This document shows positions 1 to 5,708 of a DNA stretch of 8,767 bases, piece by piece (the stretch's first letter is position 1; every line of letters starts with the position of its first letter). Origin of the DNA: Acidobacteriota bacterium (GTDB lineage Bacteria > Acidobacteriota > Terriglobia > Acidiferrales > UBA7541); assembly GCA_003224195.1 (NCBI GenBank), contig QHYP01000218.1, positions 9,882-18,648 of the forward strand, given 5' to 3'. Below the pieces are notes generated by a model, which worked only from the letters and a program-made list of their open reading frames with translations, did no database searches and was not told the origin of the DNA. A program made the position numbers and the translations under genes.

Positions 1-1
1 G

Positions 2-1324
2 GTGGTCAATACGTGCAGCTTCATCGAGCCGGCGCAGAAGGAGTCCGTCCAAACGATTCTGGAGATGGCCGAGCACAAGAAGTTTGGAGCGGCGAAAAAA
101 CTCATTGTCGCCGGATGCCTCGTCGAGCGTTTTCGCGACCAAATCCTGGAGCAGATACCGGAAGTGGACGCAGTGGTCGGAACGGGTGAAATCGAGCGAA
201 TCCTCGAAGCCGTCGAGGGCGAGCTGAAAGTGCTGCCTGGCGCGGCGCCGACTTTTCTGTACCACGAATTGACGCCGCGTGTCGTCACCACACCGCGGCA
301 TACCGCCTATATCAAGATCGCGGAAGGATGCGATCATCCATGCAGTTTTTGCATCATCCCACAGCTTCGCGGGGCGTTCCGGAGCCGGCGCTTCGAGTCC
401 GTCCTGCGCGAAGCGGAGAATTTGGCAGCGGCCGGCGCGCGCGAAATCACACTGATCGGGCAGGATACGACTTCCTATGGCCAAGATCTCGGCTTGCGCG
501 ACGGATTGGCGCGGCTACTTGACCGGCTGGCGCGGCTTGGCGGCGCAGAGAACCTGCTGTGGGTGCGTTTTTTGTACGCCTACCCGAATCGCGTGACGCA
601 AAGCCTGCTCGATACTCTTGCGGCGCACGAGCGCCTGGCGAAGTACATGGACATGCCCTTGCAGCACGCCAGCCGCAACGTGCTGGCGCGGATGAAGCGC
701 GGCTCGAGCGGCGATGCATTTCTGAAACTGCTGGGACGAATCCGCGCGACGATCCCCGGCGTTTTCCTGCGCACATCGTTCATTGTCGGTTTTCCGGGAG
801 AGATGGAGGCCGATTTCAACGAGCTGTGCGATTTTGTCCGCGAGGCGCAATTCGACTGGATGGGCGCGTTCGAGTATTCGGACGTGGAGAACGCCGCAAG
901 CTACGCGCTGGAAGAGAAAGTGGACGCCGAAACAATCGCCGGGCGGCGGAACCAGCTGATGGCAATTCAGAAACAGATTTCGCGGCGCAAATTGCGGGCG
1001 TTTCGTGGCAAGAAACATACGGCGCTGGTGGAGGGGCCATCGAAGGACAATCCGCTCGTTTGGGAAGCGCGGCTCCAAGGCATGGCGCCGGAGATTGACG
1101 GCAAATTGTATCTCACGGATGTCGAAGTGGGCGATGACGCTGCGAGGGCCGGCGATGCCGTGCGTGTCGAGATTACGAAGACGGACGCGTACGACCTGAT
1201 CGGCCGCGTCGTCGAGATTCTTCCGCGCCCAGTCAGGCGCGAGATTGTCGCAGAGGTTTACGGAGCGCCTGCGGAAAGGCTGACCCGCATCACTACGGGA
1301 GCGGCGCTCCGGGTGATGGGGTAA
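2..1324 (+). CDS. rimO: Ribosomal protein S12 methylthiotransferase RimO, 5'-truncated by window edge
   Basis: RimO is a radical SAM enzyme with two 4Fe-4S clusters that adds a methylthio group to the conserved aspartate of ribosomal protein S12. Visible in the 440 codons present: the end of the N-terminal UPF0004 domain with cluster cysteines in VNTCSF (Cys 5) and AGCL (Cys 39); the radical SAM motif CDHPCSFC (Cys 110, 114, 117); YMDMPLQH (215-222); FIVGFPGE (260-267); and a C-terminal TRAM domain (about 330-405). The first N-terminal cysteine (usually in a GCPKN context) is missing because the gene starts upstream of base 1, so the GTG at base 2 (VNTC) is an internal Val codon and not the start. 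RimO is favoured over the relative MiaB by the CSFCIIP and DMPLQHAS wording. About 35 residues follow the TRAM domain, a modest C-terminal extension. The stop is TAA at 1322-1324. Confidence 0.95.
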   Translation: MVNTCSFIEPAQKESVQTILEMAEHKKFGAAKKLIVAGCLVERFRDQILEQIPEVDAVVGTGEIERILEAVEGELKVLPGAAPTFLYHELTPRVVTTPRHTAYIKIAEGCDHPCSFCIIPQLRGAFRSRRFESVLREAENLAAAGAREITLIGQDTTSYGQDLGLRDGLARLLDRLARLGGAENLLWVRFLYAYPNRVTQSLLDTLAAHERLAKYMDMPLQHASRNVLARMKRGSSGDAFLKLLGRIRATIPGVFLRTSFIVGFPGEMEADFNELCDFVREAQFDWMGAFEYSDVENAASYALEEKVDAETIAGRRNQLMAIQKQISRRKLRAFRGKKHTALVEGPSKDNPLVWEARLQGMAPEIDGKLYLTDVEVGDDAARAGDAVRVEITKTDAYDLIGRVVEILPRPVRREIVAEVYGAPAERLTRITTGAALRVMG

Positions 1325-1404
1325 TATTCTTGGAGCGCGTGGGCCGGAGTGAGGGGCGATTGGAGAGCATCGGCCCTGCCTTGGGAATGTCGGGCCTTGG
1401 TCGT

Positions 1405-1593
1405 ATGAAGCACCGTTGTCCCATTTGCAAGAAACCCACGGACGCGGAGGTCCACAAGGACTTTCCGTTCTGCAGCGAACGCTGCCGGCTGCTGGATCTC
1501 GGCAACTGGGCTGCGGAGCGATACGTGATCTCGGAGTCCGTGATCGACGAAGACGCGGACGAAACGCCCAATCCGAATGAAACCGAACACTGA
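1405..1593 (+). CDS. yacG: DNA gyrase inhibitor YacG, small zinc-binding protein
   Basis: YacG is a small zinc protein that in E. coli binds GyrB and inhibits gyrase. The 62-residue product read from ATG 1405 has the four zinc cysteines as CPIC (Cys 5 and 8) and FCSERC (Cys 23 and 27), followed by the family signature RLLDLGNWAAERY and an acidic tail. The length matches the family (about 60-70 residues). Start choice: the frame is open back to TTG 1330, with another ATG at 1387. I prefer 1405 because family members begin only a few residues before the CPxC motif, and the extra 25 residues from 1330 resemble nothing known. However, TTG 1330 would leave only 5 bases after rimO and has GGGG 9 bases upstream, so it remains possible. 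No strong ribosome binding site precedes any of the three. Function is assigned by family only. Confidence 0.85.
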   Translation: MKHRCPICKKPTDAEVHKDFPFCSERCRLLDLGNWAAERYVISESVIDEDADETPNPNETEH

Positions 1594-1632
1594 CGAAGTT
1601 CCGCCGGCCCTACGTCGCTTGGCCTCGGCTAT
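1577..1632 (+). other. pgpA: Probable out-of-frame N-terminus of pgpA
   Basis: ATG 1577 opens a 46-codon ORF (to TGA 1715-1717) that overlaps the end of yacG by 17 bases. It begins MKPNTDEVPPALRRLAS, which resembles the short charged leader and ALxRLA(T/S) helix that precede the GYxPKxPGT block in PgpA proteins. The GYVPKIPGTVGS block itself continues one frame away. One added base around 1624-1628, for example TCGGGC instead of TCGGC, would join the two parts as ...RRLASGYVPKIPG. A slightly longer lost segment would also fit. This is an inference from frame and family pattern, not a proven lesion. Confidence 0.55.
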
Positions 1633-2187
1633 GTGCCCAAGATTCCAGGAACGGTTGGCTCGCTGGCCGGGATTGCAGTGGCTGTTCTTTCAGACCCTGT
1701 CAGCCTTCTTTTGCTGATTCCCGGGTTGGGGATGGACACGCCCATGGTGTTCGGGCATCCGGCGCCTGCGCTGTTTCTGCTTCCGTCTTTGATTGCCCTT
1801 CTCCTTCTGGCCCTGGCCGGTACCTGGAGCGCGACGCGTGTTGCAGCGTACGCCGGAGCGAGCGATCCTCAGTATGTAGTGATCGACGAAGTCTCGGGCC
1901 AGCACCTTACGCTCGTTCTGGCGCTCATGCCTGTCGGGTTGCCGACGCACCTCATCCAGCCGGCTGTTGCTTCCAATTTCGCGCTCTACTCTGCGCTGAG
2001 CCTGCTCAACTGGAAATACTTGCTGGCGGGTTTTATACTTTTTCGTGTCTTCGATATTTGGAAGCCGTATCCCGTGCGGCAACTGGAGAAACTCCCCGGC
2101 GGCTGGGGAATCATGGCCGACGACTGGATGGCGGCGGTCTACGCGGCAGCGGTGCTGCGGCTGGCGATCCAACTGGGCCTGGTATGA
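1633..2187 (+). CDS. pgpA: Phosphatidylglycerophosphatase A, 5' end apparently frame-disrupted
   Basis: PgpA is a membrane enzyme that removes the phosphate from phosphatidylglycerol phosphate, the last step of phosphatidylglycerol synthesis. The ORF (184 residues from GTG 1633) shows VPKIPGTVGSLAG at its start, VIDEVSGQ (83-90), FRVFDIWKPYP (137-147) and GGWGIMADDWMAAVYA (156-171), all family motifs, with several hydrophobic segments. The loop between the first two membrane segments (about 20-50) is longer than usual. The start is unsatisfactory: GTG 1633 lies inside the conserved GYxPKxPGT block, and no ATG, GTG or TTG occurs upstream in this frame before a TGA at 1591-1593. The adjacent frame has a normal-looking start at ATG 1577. 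I infer a frameshift near 1600-1630. The stop overlaps the next gene's start (ATGA, 2184-2187). Family assignment is firm; whether the copy is functional is uncertain. Confidence 0.85.
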   Translation: MPKIPGTVGSLAGIAVAVLSDPVSLLLLIPGLGMDTPMVFGHPAPALFLLPSLIALLLLALAGTWSATRVAAYAGASDPQYVVIDEVSGQHLTLVLALMPVGLPTHLIQPAVASNFALYSALSLLNWKYLLAGFILFRVFDIWKPYPVRQLEKLPGGWGIMADDWMAAVYAAAVLRLAIQLGLV

Positions 2188-3269
2188 AATTCGGCGAATC
2201 GGCAGCGAAGAACGGCATTCCCCGCATTGACAGCGTCACGCCTGCCGCCGTGATACCGAGCGGCGAACTCGTTATCCAGGGCAGCGGTTTTTCCCCGCAC
2301 AATCGCGCGCGGCCGGTTGTGCGCTTTGGCGAAGTGGAGGGCAGCGTCCTCCTTGCCACGGAGAATCGCCTGATCGCGCGAGTGCCCGACGGGGCGAGCG
2401 GCGGCACAGTCCGCGTCGTCACGGCGGCGAACGAGAGCCGGCCGCATCCGGTGGCAATCGGCATGCAAGTGGCAGACAACCTGCATCCGGTGGCGAATCC
2501 GGCGGTGGACGCCCGCGGCAACATCTACGTGACCTTCAGCGGGCAGCGCGGGGAGCGCGTGCCCGTGTCGCTCTACAAGATTACGGCGAACCATGCGGTG
2601 AAGCCGTACGTCACGGCGCTGATGAATCCAACGGGGTTGGCGCTTGACCGCGCGGGAAGCCTTTTCGTCTCTTGCCGGAACGATGGCACCATCTATCGCA
2701 TCACGCCCGAGGGCCGGCCTGAAAAGTGGATGGAAGGAATGGGGATTGCCACGGGACTTGCGTTCGACGGCGAAGAAAACCTGTATGTCGGCGATCGCAG
2801 CGGCACGATCTTCAAGATCAGCTCGAGCCGCGAGGTTTTTGTGTTCGCCACGCTGGAGCCGTCCATCGCCGCCTACCACCTGGCGTTTCACCCCTCGGGC
2901 GAGCTCTACGTTGCCGGGCCAACGACTTCGAGTTTCGACCGCGTCTATCGCATCACGAAGGGCGGAGAGGTGACCGCATTTTATCGCGGGTTGGGGCGGC
3001 CGCAAGGATTAGCATTCGACCGCGAGCTGAATCTCTACGTTGCGGCATCGCTCGGGGGCCGGCGCGGCGTCGTGCGCATCACCCCGCAGGGCCGCGCGGA
3101 ACTTGTACTCAGCGGCTCCGGAATCGTCGGACTCGCGCTGCAACCTTCCGGCCGCGCGATTATCGCCACCAGCCTTGTAGTCAGCGGCTCCGGAATTGTT
3201 GGAGGCGCCCTGTTCACTCTCGATTGGGACGTTCGCGGCCTGCCGCTCTCGGGATCTTCGAACGGATGA
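2184..3269 (+). CDS. IPT/TIG domain plus NHL/SMP-30-like beta-propeller protein, function unknown
   Basis: The 361-residue product starts at ATG 2184, overlapping the pgpA stop by 4 bases (ATGA). Residues about 13-92 look like an IPT/TIG immunoglobulin-like fold (IDSVTPAAVIPSGELVIQGSGF...VVRFG...VRVVTAAN). From about 104 to the end there are roughly six propeller repeats of the form P-x-GLAxD-x-G-xLYV...G-xIYRIT-x-G, at about 104-133, 149-174, 188-212, 229-258, 272-301 and 313-346. No signal peptide or membrane segment is seen, so it is probably cytosolic, which is unusual because many such propellers are exported. No catalytic residues can be assigned; NHL, SMP-30/gluconolactonase and YncE-type propellers look alike at this level. 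Residues 334-340 repeat 310-316 (SGSGIVG) through a 30-base duplicate. Its stop overlaps the cinA start (ATGA, 3266-3269), so it is translationally embedded in the lipid/cinA operon. I do not know its role. Confidence 0.8.
   Translation: MKFGESAAKNGIPRIDSVTPAAVIPSGELVIQGSGFSPHNRARPVVRFGEVEGSVLLATENRLIARVPDGASGGTVRVVTAANESRPHPVAIGMQVADNLHPVANPAVDARGNIYVTFSGQRGERVPVSLYKITANHAVKPYVTALMNPTGLALDRAGSLFVSCRNDGTIYRITPEGRPEKWMEGMGIATGLAFDGEENLYVGDRSGTIFKISSSREVFVFATLEPSIAAYHLAFHPSGELYVAGPTTSSFDRVYRITKGGEVTAFYRGLGRPQGLAFDRELNLYVAASLGGRRGVVRITPQGRAELVLSGSGIVGLALQPSGRAIIATSLVVSGSGIVGGALFTLDWDVRGLPLSGSSNG
3102..3203 (+). repeat. Pair of 30-base near-identical direct repeats inside the propeller gene
   Basis: Bases 3102-3131 and 3174-3203 match at 27 of 30 positions with a 72-base period, in the same reading frame. 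Both encode LV(L/V)SGSGIVG. The three mismatches are one C/G and two C/T changes. The second copy sits between IIATS and GALFTLDWD, where a propeller strand would be expected to run on directly, so it looks like a 10-codon insertion copied from the first unit. Confidence 0.75.
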
Positions 3270-3916
3270 AGGCAGAAATCATAGCGGTGGGTTCGGAACT
3301 TCTCACTCCGGACCGGCTGGACACCAATTCCCTCTTTCTTACCGAAGAGCTGAACCGCCTCGGCATCGAGGTGGTGCGCAAGACGATCGTCGGCGACGAC
3401 CGCGGGCTTTTGAGCGAGGCGTTTCGGGATGCGCTCGACCGCGTGCCGCTGGTGATTTCGAGCGGAGGGCTTGGCCCGACCGAGGACGACCTAACGCGCG
3501 AAGCCGTGGCCGATCTGCTCGGCCGCAGGCTGCACCGCAACGACGAGATTCTCCGCGCCATCCAAGGGCGCTTCCGCAGCTTTGGCCGCGAAATGCCCGA
3601 GGTAAACGTCCGGCAAGCGATGGTGCCGGAAGGCGCCGAGCCGCTCGACAACCCGGGCGGGACTGCGCCGGGTTTGTGGATCGAGGAGAAGGGCCGGATG
3701 ATCGCGCTGCTTCCCGGTCCGCCGCGCGAAGCCGCGGCTCGCGCGGCGCGTCTCCGGCGTACGGCTGTTCCACCGCGACCTGCGTGTGGCAGGCATGGGG
3801 GAATCGCACGTCGAGCAGCGCATCGCGCCGATCTACAAGCGCTACGGGGACGTGCACACGACAGTGCTTGCTTCGCCCGGCGAGATCCAGATCCATCTGC
3901 GGATGTGGACGGATGA
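3266..3916 (+). CDS. cinA: CinA N-terminal fragment, nucleotide pyrophosphatase (COG1058) domain
   Basis: Read from ATG 3266 this ORF gives 216 residues, of which only 1-155 are genuine CinA. Recognisable parts are AEIIAVGSELL (3-13), DTNSLFLTEELNRLGIEV (19-36), SSGGLGPTEDDLTREAV (65-81), NPGGTAPGLWIE (129-140) and LLPGPPRE (148-155). Residues 156-216 are out-of-frame sequence rich in Ala and Arg and carry no family similarity. The N-terminal domain lacks its final strands, so a folded active domain is doubtful. Confidence 0.6.
   Translation: MKAEIIAVGSELLTPDRLDTNSLFLTEELNRLGIEVVRKTIVGDDRGLLSEAFRDALDRVPLVISSGGLGPTEDDLTREAVADLLGRRLHRNDEILRAIQGRFRSFGREMPEVNVRQAMVPEGAEPLDNPGGTAPGLWIEEKGRMIALLPGPPREAAARAARLRRTAVPPRPACGRHGGIARRAAHRADLQALRGRAHDSACFARRDPDPSADVDG
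3728..3758 (+). other. cinA: Site of frame change and missing codons in cinA
   Basis: The last in-family codon of the first frame is GAA 3728-3730 (E of PPRE). The second frame regains family similarity at CCG 3732-3734 (PRLARRVSG). Family proteins have a segment like LKPMFEEHV between these points. A lost stretch of length 3n minus 1, about 26 or 29 bases, explains both the missing residues and the frame. The flanks are very GC-rich with repeated CGCG and GCCG words, which could promote slippage or mis-assembly. Confidence 0.6.
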
Positions 3917-4499
3917 TTCCGCGCACGCCGAAAAGACCCTGAAGGAAATCGTCGAGGGAATTCAGATCGCGCTGGGCGACCGCATCTTCTCGACGGGAGG
4001 GGAGTCGCTTGAGGAGGTCGTGGCGCGGCAGCTCACGCTCAATACCGCGACGATAGCGACCGCGGAAAGCTGCACGGGAGGCCTTTTGGCACAGCGACTG
4101 ACGAGCATCGCCGGCAGTTCCTCGTATTTTCTCGGCGGCGTTGTGAGCTACAGCAACGAACTGAAGACCGCGTGGGTGAATGTGCCCACGGAGCTGATTC
4201 AGTCAAAAGGCGCGGTGAGCACGGAAGTGGCCACTGCCCTGGCGGACGGCATTCGCAGGCACGTGGGCAGCACGCTCGGCGTCGGCATTACGGGGATCGC
4301 CGGGCCGGGCGGCGGCTCCGAAGAAAAACCTGTCGGAACCGTGCACATCGCGCTGGCGCACGCGGGCGGCGTCAAGGAAATCGGCCGTATTTATCCGGGC
4401 GACCGGGAAGCCGTCCGCTGGCAGGCCACGCAAATCGCGCTGGACCTGGTGCGCGTCCATTTCCTGTACAACGGCGCAAAGAGCGGGGCGCGAGGGTAA
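3795..4499 (+). CDS. CinA C-terminal fragment with intact PncC nicotinamide-nucleotide amidase domain
   Basis: The frame holding the C-terminal half is open well upstream; the first start codons in the conserved RVAGMGES stretch are GTG 3786 and ATG 3795. The product contains the linker domain (GESHVEQRIAPIYKRYGD...) and then a complete PncC domain: ATAESCTGGLLAQRLT with the expected nucleophile serine, GGVVSYSNELK, GAVSTEVA and GITGIAGPGGG...KPVGTVHIAL. This domain hydrolyses nicotinamide mononucleotide to nicotinate mononucleotide and ammonia. Stand-alone PncC proteins exist, so this half could work if translated. However, no convincing ribosome binding site precedes 3786 or 3795, and both lie inside the old coding frame. 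The stop is TAA 4497-4499. Confidence 0.6.
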   Translation: MGESHVEQRIAPIYKRYGDVHTTVLASPGEIQIHLRMWTDDSAHAEKTLKEIVEGIQIALGDRIFSTGGESLEEVVARQLTLNTATIATAESCTGGLLAQRLTSIAGSSSYFLGGVVSYSNELKTAWVNVPTELIQSKGAVSTEVATALADGIRRHVGSTLGVGITGIAGPGGGSEEKPVGTVHIALAHAGGVKEIGRIYPGDREAVRWQATQIALDLVRVHFLYNGAKSGARG

Positions 4500-4502
4500 G
4501 GC

Positions 4503-5066
4503 GTGCGCTTATTCGTCGCGCTGGAAATCCCCGCCGCAGTGCGCGAAAACCTTGCCGCTCTGATTCGAGAGCTGCGTCCGCTCGCGCCCCAGGCGAAGTG
4601 GGTGCGCGCGGAAAAACTTCACGTGACGCTCAAATTTATCGGAGAGGTGCCGGCGCAGAAGGCAGGAGCGATTCGCGCGGCGCTGGCGCGGCTGCGCGGC
4701 GAGGGCATGCTGGAGCTGCGCTTCCGCGGGCTCGGCTTTTTTCCCAACGAGAAGCGGCCGCGAGTTTTTTGGGCTGGAATCGAATCCGGCGCGGGTCTGG
4801 CGCAGCTGGCGGCGGAGATCGAAGCTTCGCTCGCGCCGCTTGGTATCGCCCCGGAGGAGCGCGCGTTCACGCCACACCTGACTCTGGCTCGTTTCCCCAC
4901 GCCGGGCCTGCCGGAGGAATTGCGTGCGGCAGTGCGGGAGAACAATTCGCGGGACTTCGGGGAGCTGCGCGCCACGGAGTTTCGTCTCGTCGAAAGCCGC
5001 CTGAAACCCGCCGGCGCGGAGTACACTTCCCTCGCAACATTTCCCCTGGCGTCCGTGGAGGCCTAA
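4503..5066 (+). CDS. thpR: RNA 2',3'-cyclic phosphodiesterase ThpR (LigT-like 2H phosphoesterase)
   Basis: ThpR opens 2',3'-cyclic phosphate ends of RNA; the family was first described as a 2'-5' RNA ligase (LigT). The 187-residue product has the two HxT(x) catalytic motifs of the 2H superfamily, HVTL (40-43) and HLTL (125-128). It begins MRLFVALEIP, the typical family N-terminus, followed by WVRAEKLHVTLKFIGEV and a central LRFRGLGFFPNEKRPRVFWAGI. The length is normal. The start is GTG 4503, supported by the family N-terminus and by GAGGG at 4492-4496, 6 bases upstream. It begins 3 bases after the cinA stop and ends 6 bases before plsY, so it is part of the same operon. Its link to the lipid genes is positional only. 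Confidence 0.93.
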   Translation: MRLFVALEIPAAVRENLAALIRELRPLAPQAKWVRAEKLHVTLKFIGEVPAQKAGAIRAALARLRGEGMLELRFRGLGFFPNEKRPRVFWAGIESGAGLAQLAAEIEASLAPLGIAPEERAFTPHLTLARFPTPGLPEELRAAVRENNSRDFGELRATEFRLVESRLKPAGAEYTSLATFPLASVEA

Positions 5067-5072
5067 CGGCGA

Positions 5073-5708
5073 ATGAGTGAGATCCCGTTGAATCTCGTCC
5101 TCATTTCCATCGCCGCATATCTGTTGGGCTCCATCCCGTTCGGGCTGCTTTTTGCGTGGCTCTTCAGTGGGCCGGACGTGCGCGCGGCCGGAAGCGGAAA
5201 CATTGGCGCGGCAAACGTGGCACGAGTGGTCGGGAAGAGCGCCGGAATTCTGACTCTCATCTTTGACGCCGGCAAAGGCTCCGCGGCCGTATGGCTGGCC
5301 GCGCGCTATTCTGAAGAAAACGCCGCGTGGATGATGATTGCGGGTATCGCCGCACTCGCGGGCCACTGCTTTCCGGTCTGGCTGAAGTTTCGCGGCGGCA
5401 AGGGCGTGGCCACGGCCGCAGGAGTCTTCCTGATCCTCAGCCCGCTCGCTACGCTCGGCGCGGTTCTCCTCTTTCTCGCTATTGTGGGTTCTTGGCGCTA
5501 TGTCTCCCTGGGGTCCATCTCTGCGGCCACGGCTATGCCGCTCCTCATCTATTTTCTGTGGGCTCCGGGCCATGCTCCGCCGCTGCCCGTCAGCTTCGGC
5601 ACGCTCCTAGCCGCCGTGCTCATCGTCTGGAATCATCGCGCCAACATCCAGAGACTCGTGGCCGGCGAAGAGCCGCGCTTCGGGCTCGGACGTCAAAAGG
5701 ACAATTGA
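5073..5708 (+). CDS. plsY: Glycerol-3-phosphate acyltransferase PlsY (acyl-phosphate dependent)
   Basis: PlsY is an integral membrane enzyme that moves an acyl group from acyl-phosphate to the 1-position of glycerol-3-phosphate, the first committed step of phospholipid synthesis in most bacteria. The 211-residue product shows the family motifs in order: AYLLGSIPFG (15-24), GSGNIGAANVAR (40-51), DAGKG (65-69), GHCFPVWLKFRGGKGVAT (97-114) and SLGSISAA (145-152), with HRANIQRLVAGEE near the C-terminus. Hydrophobic segments fit a multi-pass protein. The usual GATN is GAAN here, a mild change. ATG 5073 is preceded by GGAGG at 5057-5061. The stop TGA shares a base with the gpsA start (TGATG). The next gene makes its substrate, which strengthens the call. 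Confidence 0.96.
   Translation: MSEIPLNLVLISIAAYLLGSIPFGLLFAWLFSGPDVRAAGSGNIGAANVARVVGKSAGILTLIFDAGKGSAAVWLAARYSEENAAWMMIAGIAALAGHCFPVWLKFRGGKGVATAAGVFLILSPLATLGAVLLFLAIVGSWRYVSLGSISAATAMPLLIYFLWAPGHAPPLPVSFGTLLAAVLIVWNHRANIQRLVAGEEPRFGLGRQKDN

Larger units (their letters stand above)
3266..4499 (+). pseudogene. cinA: CinA (competence/damage-inducible protein family), split by a frameshift deletion
   Basis: CinA-family proteins join an N-terminal molybdopterin-binding-like (COG1058, ADP-ribose/nucleotide pyrophosphatase) domain to a C-terminal PncC nicotinamide-nucleotide amidase domain. They act in salvage and clean-up of pyridine nucleotides. Both domains are present, but in different frames. 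The start region GSELLTPDRLDTNS through LLPGPPRE (codons 1-155, ending at base 3730) is read from ATG 3266. The continuation PRLARRVSGVRLFHRDLRVAGMGES is read in another frame from base 3732. Family members have about 18-20 residues between PPRE and VRLF; here only about 9 remain. So roughly 9-10 codons (about 26-29 bases) plus the frame are lost. The start overlaps the previous stop (ATGA) and the gene ends 3 bases before thpR, as in an intact operon. A real pseudogene and an assembly error are both possible. Confidence 0.75.

Noticed and set aside
1405..2187. YacG-PgpA fusion by read-through of TGA 1591, since both ORFs share a frame
   Set aside because: The sequence between them (1594-1632) lacks the PgpA leader, which is instead visible in the adjacent frame; no read-through signal or selenocysteine-like element is seen.
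2139..3005. 288-codon minus-strand frame opposite the propeller gene
   Set aside because: Antisense shadow with biased composition and no domain I can recognise.
3700..3800. Programmed ribosomal frameshifting in cinA
   Set aside because: No slippery heptamer is visible, and about 9-10 family residues are also missing, which frameshifting would not explain.
4172..5080. 302-codon + strand open frame across the cinA/thpR junction
   Set aside because: Low-complexity Arg, Ala and Gly composition, overlapping conserved CinA and ThpR coding frames; a shadow of high GC content.
4509..5573. Long minus-strand open frame (354 codons) antisense to thpR and plsY
   Set aside because: It lies opposite two well-supported genes, is rich in Arg, Gln and His as expected for an antisense GC-rich shadow, and matches no family.
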